Assembly (NCBI GenBank): GCA_029061465.1
Contig: JAIDRY010000120.1
Span: forward strand, 1-34,376
Length of the DNA stretch: 34,376 bases
Direction of reading: 5' to 3'
From: Clostridia bacterium
GTDB taxonomy: Bacteria; Bacillota; Clostridia; Christensenellales; Borkfalkiaceae
Made by a program: the position numbers and the translations under genes. This document shows, piece after piece, positions 9,170-21,100 of this stretch. The notes below the pieces were generated by a model, which saw only the letters and a list, made by a program, of their open reading frames with translations, made no database searches and was not told where the DNA came from. Position 1 is the stretch's first letter, and every line of letters starts with the position of its first letter.

Positions 9170-12100
9170 TTAAGGTCTGTCGGTCGTTGTTACGCCGCTA
9201 GTAGTGTAGTAAATGCATAAATCATCATCAACCGAATCAACATTGAACGTGAAGGTGCCCGACTGATTAGTACCGCCACCGCTACCGTTATTGAATATAA
9301 TAGAGGTGTAATTTTTGTAAGCCTCTTTCGAAATATCCAAATAGTACCAGTTGTTGCCAGCCCACTTCATCTGCACTCCGGGCCACGTCGCATTTTTATT
9401 GTCATCATTCAAATAACAATATGCGTAAACGTCAAACCACCAATCTATATCGCTATCCTTATGGAAGTAAATCCTTATGGGTTCGGCAGTAAGTTGAACC
9501 CAAATATTATTGCCTGCCGAACCAACGTAGAAGTCATAATAGCCCTTTTCCTCTGACGTTCCTTTGAAAGGAGAATTAGACTGATAAGCACTTTGTGTAA
9601 CGGCAACGCCCTCATTCTCAATTATGAACGCCGTATTTGCCGGTAGCTTAACACGCGTAATAAAGTATTCGTTTTTATTCGTGTCTAACGTAAGGTTATA
9701 AGTTACGTCTCCGACGGTAAGCGTTATCTTGGAGGGAACTGTTACCCAAATACTGTTTTTAGTGCTGTCCGTATAAATTTTAACGTAGAACGCGTAGTTT
9801 CTACCGCCTATGGACGCTTTGCCACTGAAACCGCAGTCTTCGTCATATGCGGAATACGTATTGCCTTCGTTATCGGTAATCGTAACAGTATCGTTCTTTT
9901 GCAAGGTTACGCCCGTTGCGAAATACTCGGTTCCGTTTTGAATATCGGACGCAGTATTTACTTCTAACGCTATCGTTTTTCCGCCGGTAATCGTCAAGGT
10001 TACCGCGTATTCGGGCTGGGTTGCCGTAGCAGTTGCCACTGCGTTGTCAGCGCCGGGAGTAACGGTAATTACGTGGTCGCCAGAGCGCGTTGCCTTATAC
10101 GATGTCTTTCCGTTGATTGTCGGCGTACCGGGTTTATTATCTGCAAGGGTAACGATGTCGTTAATTTTAAGCGTAACCGTAAACTTGTAAACGCCGTCTT
10201 CTTTTACAGGCTGTTGTTCAGACGCAACGCCACCCACGCTAAGGGTTACCTTGTATTCGGGTACCGTAGTTACAACGCTTGCGTTAGTACCGTCAACAGT
10301 TACCGCAAAGGTATACGTACCTTCAAATACTGCAGTGCCGTTGAAGTTGTCGCCAAGCGAAACTGCCGCGCCGTTGTACCTGATTTCAACCGTTTGATTG
10401 GATTTAAGTTCGACGTCTCCGCTGAGATACCTGTTTTCGTTGTCGGGGTCAACGGTCATAAACTTAGCCGCACCGTTGTTTACGATTATCTTGGGAACGG
10501 ATTTTACCGTAACCTGAATCGTAATATCCTCTACGCCGGGGTAGGAAATGGTAACCGTCTGCGCGGTAAACTTGCTTGCGCTGAAACCTTCGAAGTCTAC
10601 TGTATAGGTGGAAACGTTAGCCGTCGAATCGTCCGTATAGGTGAGCGTAATTTTAAGTCCCGCGTCTTTTAACGCCTGAAGTCTTGCATCTTCACCCGCA
10701 ACGGTTTCGGAAATGGTAAATGTGCTTTGGTTAGGAGCAATGCTCTTAGCCGCCTTTATCAGCTGTACGGGAAGCGTTGCGGTAAGCGGACTGCCCTCGT
10801 ACGTGTACCCTATAGTTACGTCTTGCGCCGTGGTGAAGTTGTGGTAATCGAACTCGCCGAGCGTTACGGTGCAATTTGCCTTTATAGCGGTTACTTTTTC
10901 GCCGTCGTCCATTACGACCTTGACGGAAGTAATTGCTGCTTTGATAGCGTTGATAACTTCGGTTTCATTCGCACCCTTTACCTCTACGGTCGCAGGCAGT
11001 ACTTCAAGGCTTGAAGGAGTTGCCTTTATAACCGTTACCTTGACGGCAGTAGTCTTTCCGCCGAAGCTGATAGTAACCGTCTGCTCGCCGTAAGTCGTAG
11101 CGCTGAACGACGCCGGTACAACCGTGGCTGCCACGTTCTGGACGGTCGTGCCGTCGTTATACGTTGCCGTTACGGTGATTGCAGCTAAAATATTTGCTGC
11201 CGTAGCGTTTACACCGGTAAGGTTGATTGACGTAGCGCCTTCTGCTTTATAAGCTGCGGAAATTGCGGTAACCTTTGCCGCAAGAACCTTGACGGATATC
11301 TCGGTGTCCTCTCCGCCGCAAGCAACCGTAACAGTCTGTACTGTATTGAGTGTGTCTTTATCGAAGCCCTCAACCGTATAGTTGGTTACTTCGCCGTCCG
11401 CGCCTACGTCATACTTCGCCGTAACGGTGAGCGCCGCATTTAAGTTGTCGGCTTGCGTGCCGTACAGAATAAGCGTACCGTCTTCCGCGACTTCGTAAGT
11501 ATTCTTAAAGCTTACGGTAATCTCGGTTACCTGAGGCTCCGTATATTCGACGGAAATTATATCGTTAGCTTTGTCTTTGCCGAGCTTGATATATATCGTG
11601 TAAGTTCCGTCCGCAGTAACGGTGCCGTTGCCGAATTCGCTTGCGGTATCATTATCGTAGCCTAACGTTTTGCCGCTGATATCCTTGACGGTAATTTTGT
11701 CGCCTGCAACTGCCTTCACAACTGCCTTATACTGCTGTTTGAAGTTTGCGCCCAAATTATCGGGGTTGTCAAGCTCGAACCCGACTACGGTAGGTTCGCC
11801 GCCGTGTTCAACCGTAGCCTGCGCGAAGTAGGTTACCATAATGCCGTCCTGAGCGCTACCGTCTACGATTACGGAGATGTTATACTTGCCGGTCAGGTAA
11901 ACAGTACCGTTGAACCTGCAGTCCGCCTTGTAGTTTGACTTCACGTCGCCGTCTACCTTTACGACAACCGTCTGACCTGCGGTGAGCGTTACGCCCGTCG
12001 CCGTATTGGTCCTGTACTCTACGTTCTGTTTGTTGCCCTCATTGCGTCTGAGATTTACGGTTGTTTCGCCGTAGGTAATGGAAACGACCATATCGGGAAC

Positions 12101-15100
12101 GTCTACCGCAATGAGGTGGCTACTGCTGTAAATTGTTAAGCTGAAATCATAGTTGCCGTTTCTGGGTGCAGTGCCCTTGAATTCGCCGTCCGTTGCGTAG
12201 GAGGTAAACTTCTTGCCCTCGTTGTCGGTAATTGCAACCGTGTCGCCCTTGTTCAAGGTAACGCTTGCAGTGTACTTCGACAGAGCGCCCGAAGGTTTAT
12301 TTGCGTTATCGAGAGTAAGCGTTTCCGAAGTTTCCGTTTCACCGCTTGTAATCGTCATCGTTATGCTGTATGCGGGTGCGGTTACTGCAACTTCGGACTT
12401 CGTGTCGTCAGTCGTAACGGTGAAGGTGTATTCGCCCGTGCGGGTTGCAACGTACTCGTCTTCTCCCTCTATTGTCAAATCGCCGAATTTATTATCGGAA
12501 ACGGTAACCTTGTCGCCTTTGCTAAGCGTAAGCGTCCAGGTATTTGCCGAGGTGGGTTGCTTAACGTCGTTGCCTACCTTTAAGGTTGCCGCATAAGCGG
12601 GCGCCTTGGTGCAGGCTACCGTCGCGGTTGCGCCGTCAACCGTAACAGTGAACGCATACGTGCCGTTGAGCTTAGCCGTGCCGTTAACTATAGCGCCGTT
12701 AGCGTCGGAAACCGTCAATTCACTGCCCTTATAGGTAATAACGACTTTTTGTCCGCGCGTAAGCTGGATATCTCCGCTGGGGTATTTGTTCGCGCTGTCA
12801 GCATCGGCGGTCATAAACGTTGCCGCCGCGCCCTTTGCGGAAATCTTGGGAACGGGAACTATAGTTACTTCAACCGTCGCACTTTCTACTCCCGTGTAGG
12901 AAATAGTTGCGGTTTGCTTATAAGTAGTTGTGTCTAATGCGCCGAACGTTACGGTGTAGCCATCGGTTTCCACCGGCTCGCCAGCCGAGTAATTAAGCGT
13001 AACGGTAATTAAATTGCGCAAAGCAGTTATTTTATTGCTTTCAGCTTCGGAAATTGAAATCTCCGCACCTGCACCCGCTTTTGCGGTTACCGTAATGCTC
13101 TCTGCCTTTCTCGTCATGCGCACCGTGAGAGTTGCGGTAAGTCCGTTACTCTCGATAGTTACGCTTTGATTTTCACCGAATTTTTCAACGTCAAAGTTAT
13201 TGGGAAGCTTAACTTCGTAGTCCGTGCGGGTAGTTCCGTCGTTCATTGTAACGGTAACGGTAAGCCTTTCCTCAATATAGTCAGAAACGTCTTTTGCTTC
13301 TGATATAGTGTTGTCGTTTACGACGTCTATGGAGTTTTGACTGAGTTCAATCGAAACTGCCGTGGGCGCTACAACTTTCACGTTGACTTTCGTAGTCTTT
13401 CCGCCGAAGCTTATCTCAACTTCCTGCGTTTGTCCGTACTTCGCCTCGCTTGCGTCGAACGTTGACGTGGTAACTTCGGCTGCCGTGGTTTGTTTGGTGG
13501 TTCCGTCGTTGTACGTTGCCGTAACCGAAATTGCGTCTAAAATATTTGCTACCGTTGCATTTGCGCCGATAAGCTCGATTGACGTAGCGCCTTCTGCTTT
13601 ATACGCCGCGGTAATTCCGGTAACTGTTGCCGCCAGAACCTTGACGGATATAGTAGCGCTCTCTCCGCCGTAAGCAACCGTAACGGTCTGAACCGTGTCA
13701 CGTTTTGACTTGTCGTAGCCGCTAACTGTATAGTCCGTCTTGTCAACTACGGTGTCGCTTGTTTGAACGTCATAAGTAGCCTTAACGGTGAGCGCCGCGT
13801 CTAAGTCATTGGCTTGCACACCGTAAAGGTTAAGCACTTTGTCAACAACGGTAAATCCATTCTTAAAGCTTACGGTAACTTTCTCTACCTGAGGCGCCCT
13901 ATAATCGACGGAAATTATATCGTCATCGTTGTTTTTGCCGAGATTAATCCTGAACGTGTAGGTTCCGTCATTTGCGGCAGTGCCGTTAAAGACGGTTGCA
14001 TTCTCGTAATTTAATACGTTGTTGCCGATATCCCTGACTGTAACCTGGTCGCCTGCAAACAGCTTTTCAACCGCTATGAAGCGCGAACGATACTTTTCAG
14101 CCAAGCCGTTTACGTTGTACTCGGTTGATGCATCTCTCGTGGATGCGCCGCTCTGTACTGTAACCTGTACCCAGTCGGTTACCCAGATGCCCTGGTCATC
14201 ACCGTCAAGCTGAATGTAGAAGTCGTAATTACCCGTAAGGTAAACGTTGCCGTCGAACTTGCAGTTCGCCTTGTAGTTTGACTTCACGTCGCCGTCTACC
14301 TTGACGACAACCGTCTGACCTGCGGTAAGCGCCAAACCGCCCGCCGCGGTCTTATACTCTTCGATTTGAGGTTTGGCGGCGTTACGGTCAAGGTTGACTG
14401 TCGTTGAGCCGTAGGTAATGGAAACTACCTTGGCGGGAACGGTTACTGCAATGCTGTGTCCGTCTCCGTCAATTATTACGCGGAACGTGTACGTGCCGTC
14501 TCTGGGCGCAGTGCCCTTGAATTCGCCGTTTGCCGCGTAAGCGTTAAACGTGGTGCCCTCGTTGTCGGTAATTGCAACCGTGTCGCCCTTTAATAAGTTA
14601 ACGCTTACTGTATATTCAGACTCGCCTTCGACCTTAGTTAACGTTTTCGTCGTTTCCGTTTCACCGCTTGTAATCTTCATCGTTACCGTGTATTCGGGTG
14701 CGGATTGTACCGTTACGGCGGACTTGGTATCGCCGTTAGTGAATGTAAACGTATACTGTCCGTTATACGGTGCTTTATATTGCGATGAAGTGCCAATGTT
14801 CAAATTGCCGAATTTATTATCCGAAACGGTAATTATATTATCTTTGCTAAGCGTAAGCGTCCAGGTGTAGCTGTTGCCTGTAACGGCGGGTGCCTGCGTT
14901 GCCGCAGTGCCGTCTACTTTAAGGGTTACCGCGTAAGTGGGCGCCTTGGTGCAGGTTACCGTTGCGTTAAGTCCGTCAGGCGTAACTTCGAACGCATACG
15001 TGCCGTTGAGCTTAGCCGTGCCGTTCTCGATAGCGCCGTTGCCGCCGGAAACGGTGAGCGTTTTGCCCGCATAGGTAATTGCAACCTGTTCTCCGCGCTT

Positions 15101-18100
15101 AAGCTCGATATCCCCGCTGGGATACTTGCCCTCGTTGGCGGTCATAGGCGTTGCCGTAGCTCCCTTTATGGAAATTCTGGGAACGGGAACTATAGTTAAA
15201 GTAAGCGTCTTGCTCTCTTCTACGCCCTCGTAGGAAATAGTTGCGGTTTGCTTGTAGTCCGCCGTTAACGCTCCGAATTCTACCTCGTAGCCCTCGGTTG
15301 TTTTCGGATTGCCCGCCGAGTAACTAAGCGTAACCGTAATACGCGTGCGCAAAGCGGCTTCTTTATCAACTACGTTTAACGTATCGAAGAATTCAAGCGT
15401 TGCGCCGTCGTTTACTTTATAGGCAATGCTCTCCGCCTTTCTCGTCATCTGCACTGTAAGAGTTGCGTTAAGTCCGTGAGCCGTAATAGTAACTTGTTGA
15501 CCGCTCTCAAAGTTCAAAATGTCAAAGCCGGCGGGAATAGTTACTTCGTAGTGGTCGAAGCTCTCGCATACATATCCGTCATCCATTGTAACGGTAGTTT
15601 TAAGCGTTTTCCTGATGACCGGAATAATGTCGTCGGGTTCTGATACAGTGTTGTCGTTTAAGACGTCTACTGTGTTCTTATTAAGTGTAATCGTAAGTGC
15701 CGTAGGCGCTATAACTTTTACGTTGACGGTAGTAGTTTTTCCGCCGAAGCTGATTGTAACTTCCTGCGTCTGTCCGTACTTCGCCCCGGTTGCGTCGAAC
15801 GACGACGCTACAACCGTAGCTTCCACGTCTTGTTCAGTGGTTCCGTCGTTGTACGTTGCCGTAACCGAAATTGCAGCTAAAATATTTGCTTCCGTTGCCT
15901 GTATACCGACAAGCTCAATTGACGTAGCGCCGGTCTCATTATAAGCCGCGGTAATTTCCGTTACGTACGCATCTAAAACCTTAACTTTTATAGTATCGGT
16001 CTTTGCAACTTTATTAACGGTGTAAGAAACGGTAACGGTCTGTACGCCTTCGGTATCCTTGTCGTAGCCTGAAACCGTATAGTTGGCGATTACGGTGTCA
16101 GCGGCTTGAACGTCATAAGTAGCCTTAACGGTGAGCGCCGCCTTTAAGTTGTCGGCCTGCACGCCGTATAAAGTGAGCACTTCGTTATCGTCAACTTCAA
16201 ATCCGTCTTTAGCTGTTACGGTAATTTTTTGTAAAGCCGCCGCTGCGTAACCGACGTAAACGATATCGTCTTTACTGTCTTTGCCGAGTTTTATATAGAA
16301 CGTATAAGTGCCGTTTGTTGCTGCGGTGCCGTTAAAGAAGTCTTTATTCTCGTACTTAAATACGTTGCCGCCGATATCTTTAATGGAGACTTTATCTCCT
16401 ACAAGCAACTGCGCGGTTGCTTTGTACTGCTGCTTGAACTGTGTGCCCAAATCAGTAGGTTTGTCAAGCTCGGGCGTAATGGGGTCTAAATTCTTGCCGT
16501 TTCTTTCAATTAAAACTTGCCTTTCAACGTCGGCAGCTACCCAAATGCCTTTATCACCGTCGTCAAGCCTTACGTAGAAGTTGTAATTACCGGTAAGATA
16601 AACCGTACCGTTGAACTTGCAAGCCGGCTTGTAGTTCGTCTGTTTTACACCCTCTACTTTGATTTCAACCGTTTGACCAGCAGTCAAAGCCAAACCGGTA
16701 ATCATATATTCATCTTTGGTAGGCTCATTTTCGTCATAATTGCGGACAAGGTTTACGAACTCTGAGCCATAGGTAAGCGTAACCTTGGCGGGAACCTCTA
16801 CTTCAACGCTGTGTCCGCTACCGCTGATTATTACGCGGAATTTGTAGACGCCGTTTCTGGGCGCAGTGCCCTTGAATTCGCCCGCTGCTGCGTAACCGTC
16901 AAAGGTTTTGCCCGCGTTGTCGGTAATTGCAACCGTGTCGTTCTTTTGCAAAGTAACGTTTACGGAATACGTCTGACCTTCGCCCTTTGTAAGCGTTTTA
17001 GTATCGACAACCGCACCGCCGCGCGTTACCTTCATCGTTACCGTGTACTCGGGTGCCTCTACGACAAAGTTTCTATCGTCGGCGTCGGGGTTAACGGTGA
17101 ACGTATAGTCGCCGTTGTAGGGCGCAATGTACTCCTCTTCTCCGTCGAATTTGTTATCGGAAACGGTAACCTTGTTGCCGACTTTAAGCGCAAGCGTCCA
17201 GGTGTTTTCTTCCGTGGCGGTCTTTTCAACGCCGTTCACTTTTAAAGTCGCCTTGTACTCGGGCACCGTGGTAACGACGCTTGCCGTATTTCCGGCAACC
17301 GATACCGTAAATGTATATACGCCGTCAAGTGCCGCCGTGCCGTTGAAGTTGTTGCCAAACGCAACCTGCGCGCCTCTGTACGTAATTACAACAGTATCGC
17401 CGCGGCTAAGCTCGACGTTGCCGCTGAGATACCTGTTGGCGTCGGCGGAGTCTGCCGTCATAAACTTCGTGTCGTCCCCTACCGTAATTTTAGGAACGGC
17501 AAGTATGGTTACTTCCACCGTCTGACTGTCTAATCCCGTGTAGGAAATAGTTGCGGTTTGCTTATAAGTTGTTGTATTTAATTCGCCGAACGTTACGCCG
17601 TAGCCGGTAGTTGTGTCAGTCGACTCGTCCGAATAAGTGAGCGTAACGGTAATTTTTTCCTTCAACGCGGTTATTTTAGCGTTGCCCGTCAACCTTTCCG
17701 AAATAGAAACTGCACTGCCTTTCAAGGTTACAGCCATGCTCACGGGCTGCTTTTTCAACTGCACTTCTATTTCTACGGTCTTTCCGCGACTAGTTATTTT
17801 AGCCGTCTGTGCATTGTCAAAATCCGTAACGTCAAAGTCGTCTGCAAGCTCCACTTCGTAGTTCTTGTCATTCTCGAAAACGGTGTCGTCGTTCATCGTT
17901 ACGGTAACGGTAAGCGTATTCTTAATGGCTTCGATTATTTCCGCCTTAGTTTCGTTTTCGTGCGTTATAATAACGTCTACGGATTGCATATCCGCTTCGA
18001 GCTTAACAGCCGTAGGCGCTATAACTTTTACGTTGACGGTAGCGTTTTTTTCGCCGAAGCTTATCTCAACTTCCTGCGTCTGTCCGTATTTAGCAGAGGT

Positions 18101-21100
18101 TGAATCGAAAGTTGACTCCGTAACCGTATAGTTTTGCTTATTAACTTCTTTGGTTGTACCGTCGTTATAAGCCGCCGTTACGGTGATTTTATCTTTAATA
18201 TTGGCTATCGTAGCTTTTTTGCCGACAAGCTCGACCTGCGTCGCGCCGTCCTTATACTCAACGGTAATTCCGGTAACCTTTGCCGCCACAGCCTTGACGG
18301 ATATATTTTCGCTCTTTCCGCCGTACGTAATTTTAACGGTCTGCACCTCATTGAGCGTGGTCGACGAGAAGTTAGTCGTATAGTCGGCGTTGGCGATTAC
18401 TTTGTCCGCGCCTACGTCAAACTTAGCCGTAACGGTAAGCGCCGCCTTTAAGCTGTCTTTTTGCGCGCCGTATAAAACGAGCACGCCGTTATCAACTTCA
18501 AATCCGGTTTTGAAAGTTACGGATAAGGACTCTACTGCCGGAGCCGCATATTTGGTGGAAACGACGTCGGTCGCATCATGCCAGCCGGCGAGCTTAATAT
18601 TGAACGTGTAAGTACCGTCCTTTGTCGCAGTGCCGTTAAATACCGTTGTGTTTCCGTATGCTATTACGTTGCCGCCGATATCCATGACGGTAACTATGTC
18701 GCCGACAAGCAGCTTTGCAACCGCTATGAATTGCGACTCGTAATTCTTATCCAAACCGGTGAGGTCATAGTCGATTTCTTCGACTATTCTCGTAGTTTCA
18801 CCGCTCTTTACCGAAACCTGTACCCAGTCGGTTACCCAAACGCCCTTGCTTGCGCCCGAGGGTGTAACGTAGAAGTCATAGTTACCCGTCAGATAAACGG
18901 TGCCGTCGAACTTGCAGTCCGCTTTGTATGCAACGGGCTTGCCGTCATACGTGAATGCAACCGTATCACCTGCTTCAAGCGGCTGTCCCTGAAGCATATA
19001 TTCGGTTGTGTTGCCGGGGTTAACCTCTAACTCGACAGGTTCGCCGCCGTTTATAATAATGTATGCGCCCTTATCGGGTGTAGGAGTGGGATTGTCGGGT
19101 TTGAATTTGACGGAAACGATATCGTCCGTGCTTACATAACCGAGCTTAATGGTGAACGTGTAAGTGCCGTTATTTAAGGCAGTGCCGTTAAATACGGTTT
19201 TGTCCTCGTATTTTAACGTGTTGCCGCCGATATCCTTTACGGTAACTTTGTCGCCGGCAATCAGCTTTTCAACCGCTATGAATTGCGACTGATACTTTTC
19301 CTCCATACCGGTGGCGTCGTAGTTGATTTCTTTGACTATTCTGGTATCTCCACCGCTAAGCACTGAAACCTGTACCCAGTCGGTTACCCAGATACCCAGG
19401 TCGTCCCCTGCAACCTTAACGTAGAAATCATAATTGCCGGATAAATGAACGGTACCCTTGAATTTGCAGGCTTTCTTGTACTCGACGACTTCTCCGTCAT
19501 GCTTGAATACAACCGTATCACCCGCGGTAAGCGAGTAACCCTGAAGCATATATTCGCCGGGGGTTGCTGCGTTTTCCGGTAATTTGACGGGAGCGCGGTC
19601 GTTTATAATAATGTATACGCCGTTGGTATCAGGTTCGGACTCGTCCTTGATAAATACGGTAACGTACGTTTTTATATCATCGCCGTACTTAATCGTAACC
19701 GTCTGGTCGTCGTCTACTAATTCAAGGTCTAAGCCTTCGATTTCGTAATCGGTAATTTCTTTTTTGGAGCCGTCGCTCATTACGGCTTTAACGGTCAAAA
19801 GACCTCTGAGCGTTTGCTCGGAAGCATCTTCTTTTTCCATCGTTAAGACGTCGCCCTCAAAGATGGCTTCAAGTGAAACGACGTGCGGAACGACGGGAGT
19901 TTCTTCCGTTACGAATACCGTAACCGTATCGGAAAACTCGCCGTATTTAATGGTAACGGTCTGGTCGACGTTGACTTTCGCCGCGTCGAAGTCCACTACC
20001 GTCAAGCCCTCGGTTACGGGCTTGGTGGTGTTATTGTCATACTTGGCGGTAACGGTTACTTGCGCTAAAATAGCCGCTTCCGTTGCGTTTGCCTTTTGAA
20101 GGGTGATTTTATCTCCGTCAATGCTGACTTCGATTGAAACGATTTGAGGAACTACGGGAGTTTCTTCCGTTACGAATACCGTAACCGTATCGGAAAACTC
20201 GCCGTATTTAATTGTAACGGTCTGGTCGACGTTTACTTTCGCCGCGTCGAAGTCCACTACCGTCAAGCCCTCGGTTACGGGCTTGGTGGTGTTATTGTCA
20301 TACTTGGCGGTAACGGTTACTTTTGCTAAAATAGCCGCATCCGTTGCGTTTGCCTTTTCAAGCGTGATTTTATCTCCGTCAATGCTGACTTCGATTGAAG
20401 TGATTTGAGGAGGAATGACAGGAGTACTTTTTACTATTACAGAAACGTTTGCGGAAAACTCACCGTACTTGATATTTACAGTCTGAACCTCGTCCAGCTT
20501 AGCCGCGTCGAAGCCCACTACCGTCAAGCCTTCGGTAACAATCTTGGTGGTTTTATCGTCATAGGTTGCGGTAACGGTTACTTTCGCCAGGATTGCCGCT
20601 TCCGTTGCGTTGTCCTCGGTCAACGTGATTTTGCCGCCGGACACGGTTGCCTTAATCGAAACGACCTGCGGAACTACGGGAGTTTCTTCCGTAATCAACA
20701 CTTTAACGGTCGCGGTAAACTTGCCGTTCTCTCCGTACTTAATAGTTACGGTTTGGTCTGCGTTCGTTTTGACAAGGTCTAAACCTTCGATTATGTAGTC
20801 GGTAATAACGGCTTTGCTGTTATCGCTTTTTACCGCTTTGACGGTCAAAGCGCTTCTGAGCGCCTGCTCGGAAGCTTCCGCCTTTTTCATCGTTACCTTA
20901 GCTTCGCCGCTGTTCACGGTTACTTCTATCTTGGTAACCTGGGGAACGGGAGTTTCTTCCGTAACCTGTACCTTAACCGTCTTCGAGAACGTGCCGTACT
21001 TAATAGTAACGGTCTGGTCTACGTTTACTTTCGATGCGTCGAAGCCCGTTACGGTGTAATTCGTAACAGTCTCTTTCGAATTGTCGCTCTTTACGGCTTT

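Noticed and set aside
19883-20329. Repeated plus-strand ORFs (19883, 20144, 20405) that look like a small protein family
   Set aside because: Shadow frames of the 261-bp Big_3-like repeat in the giant gene.
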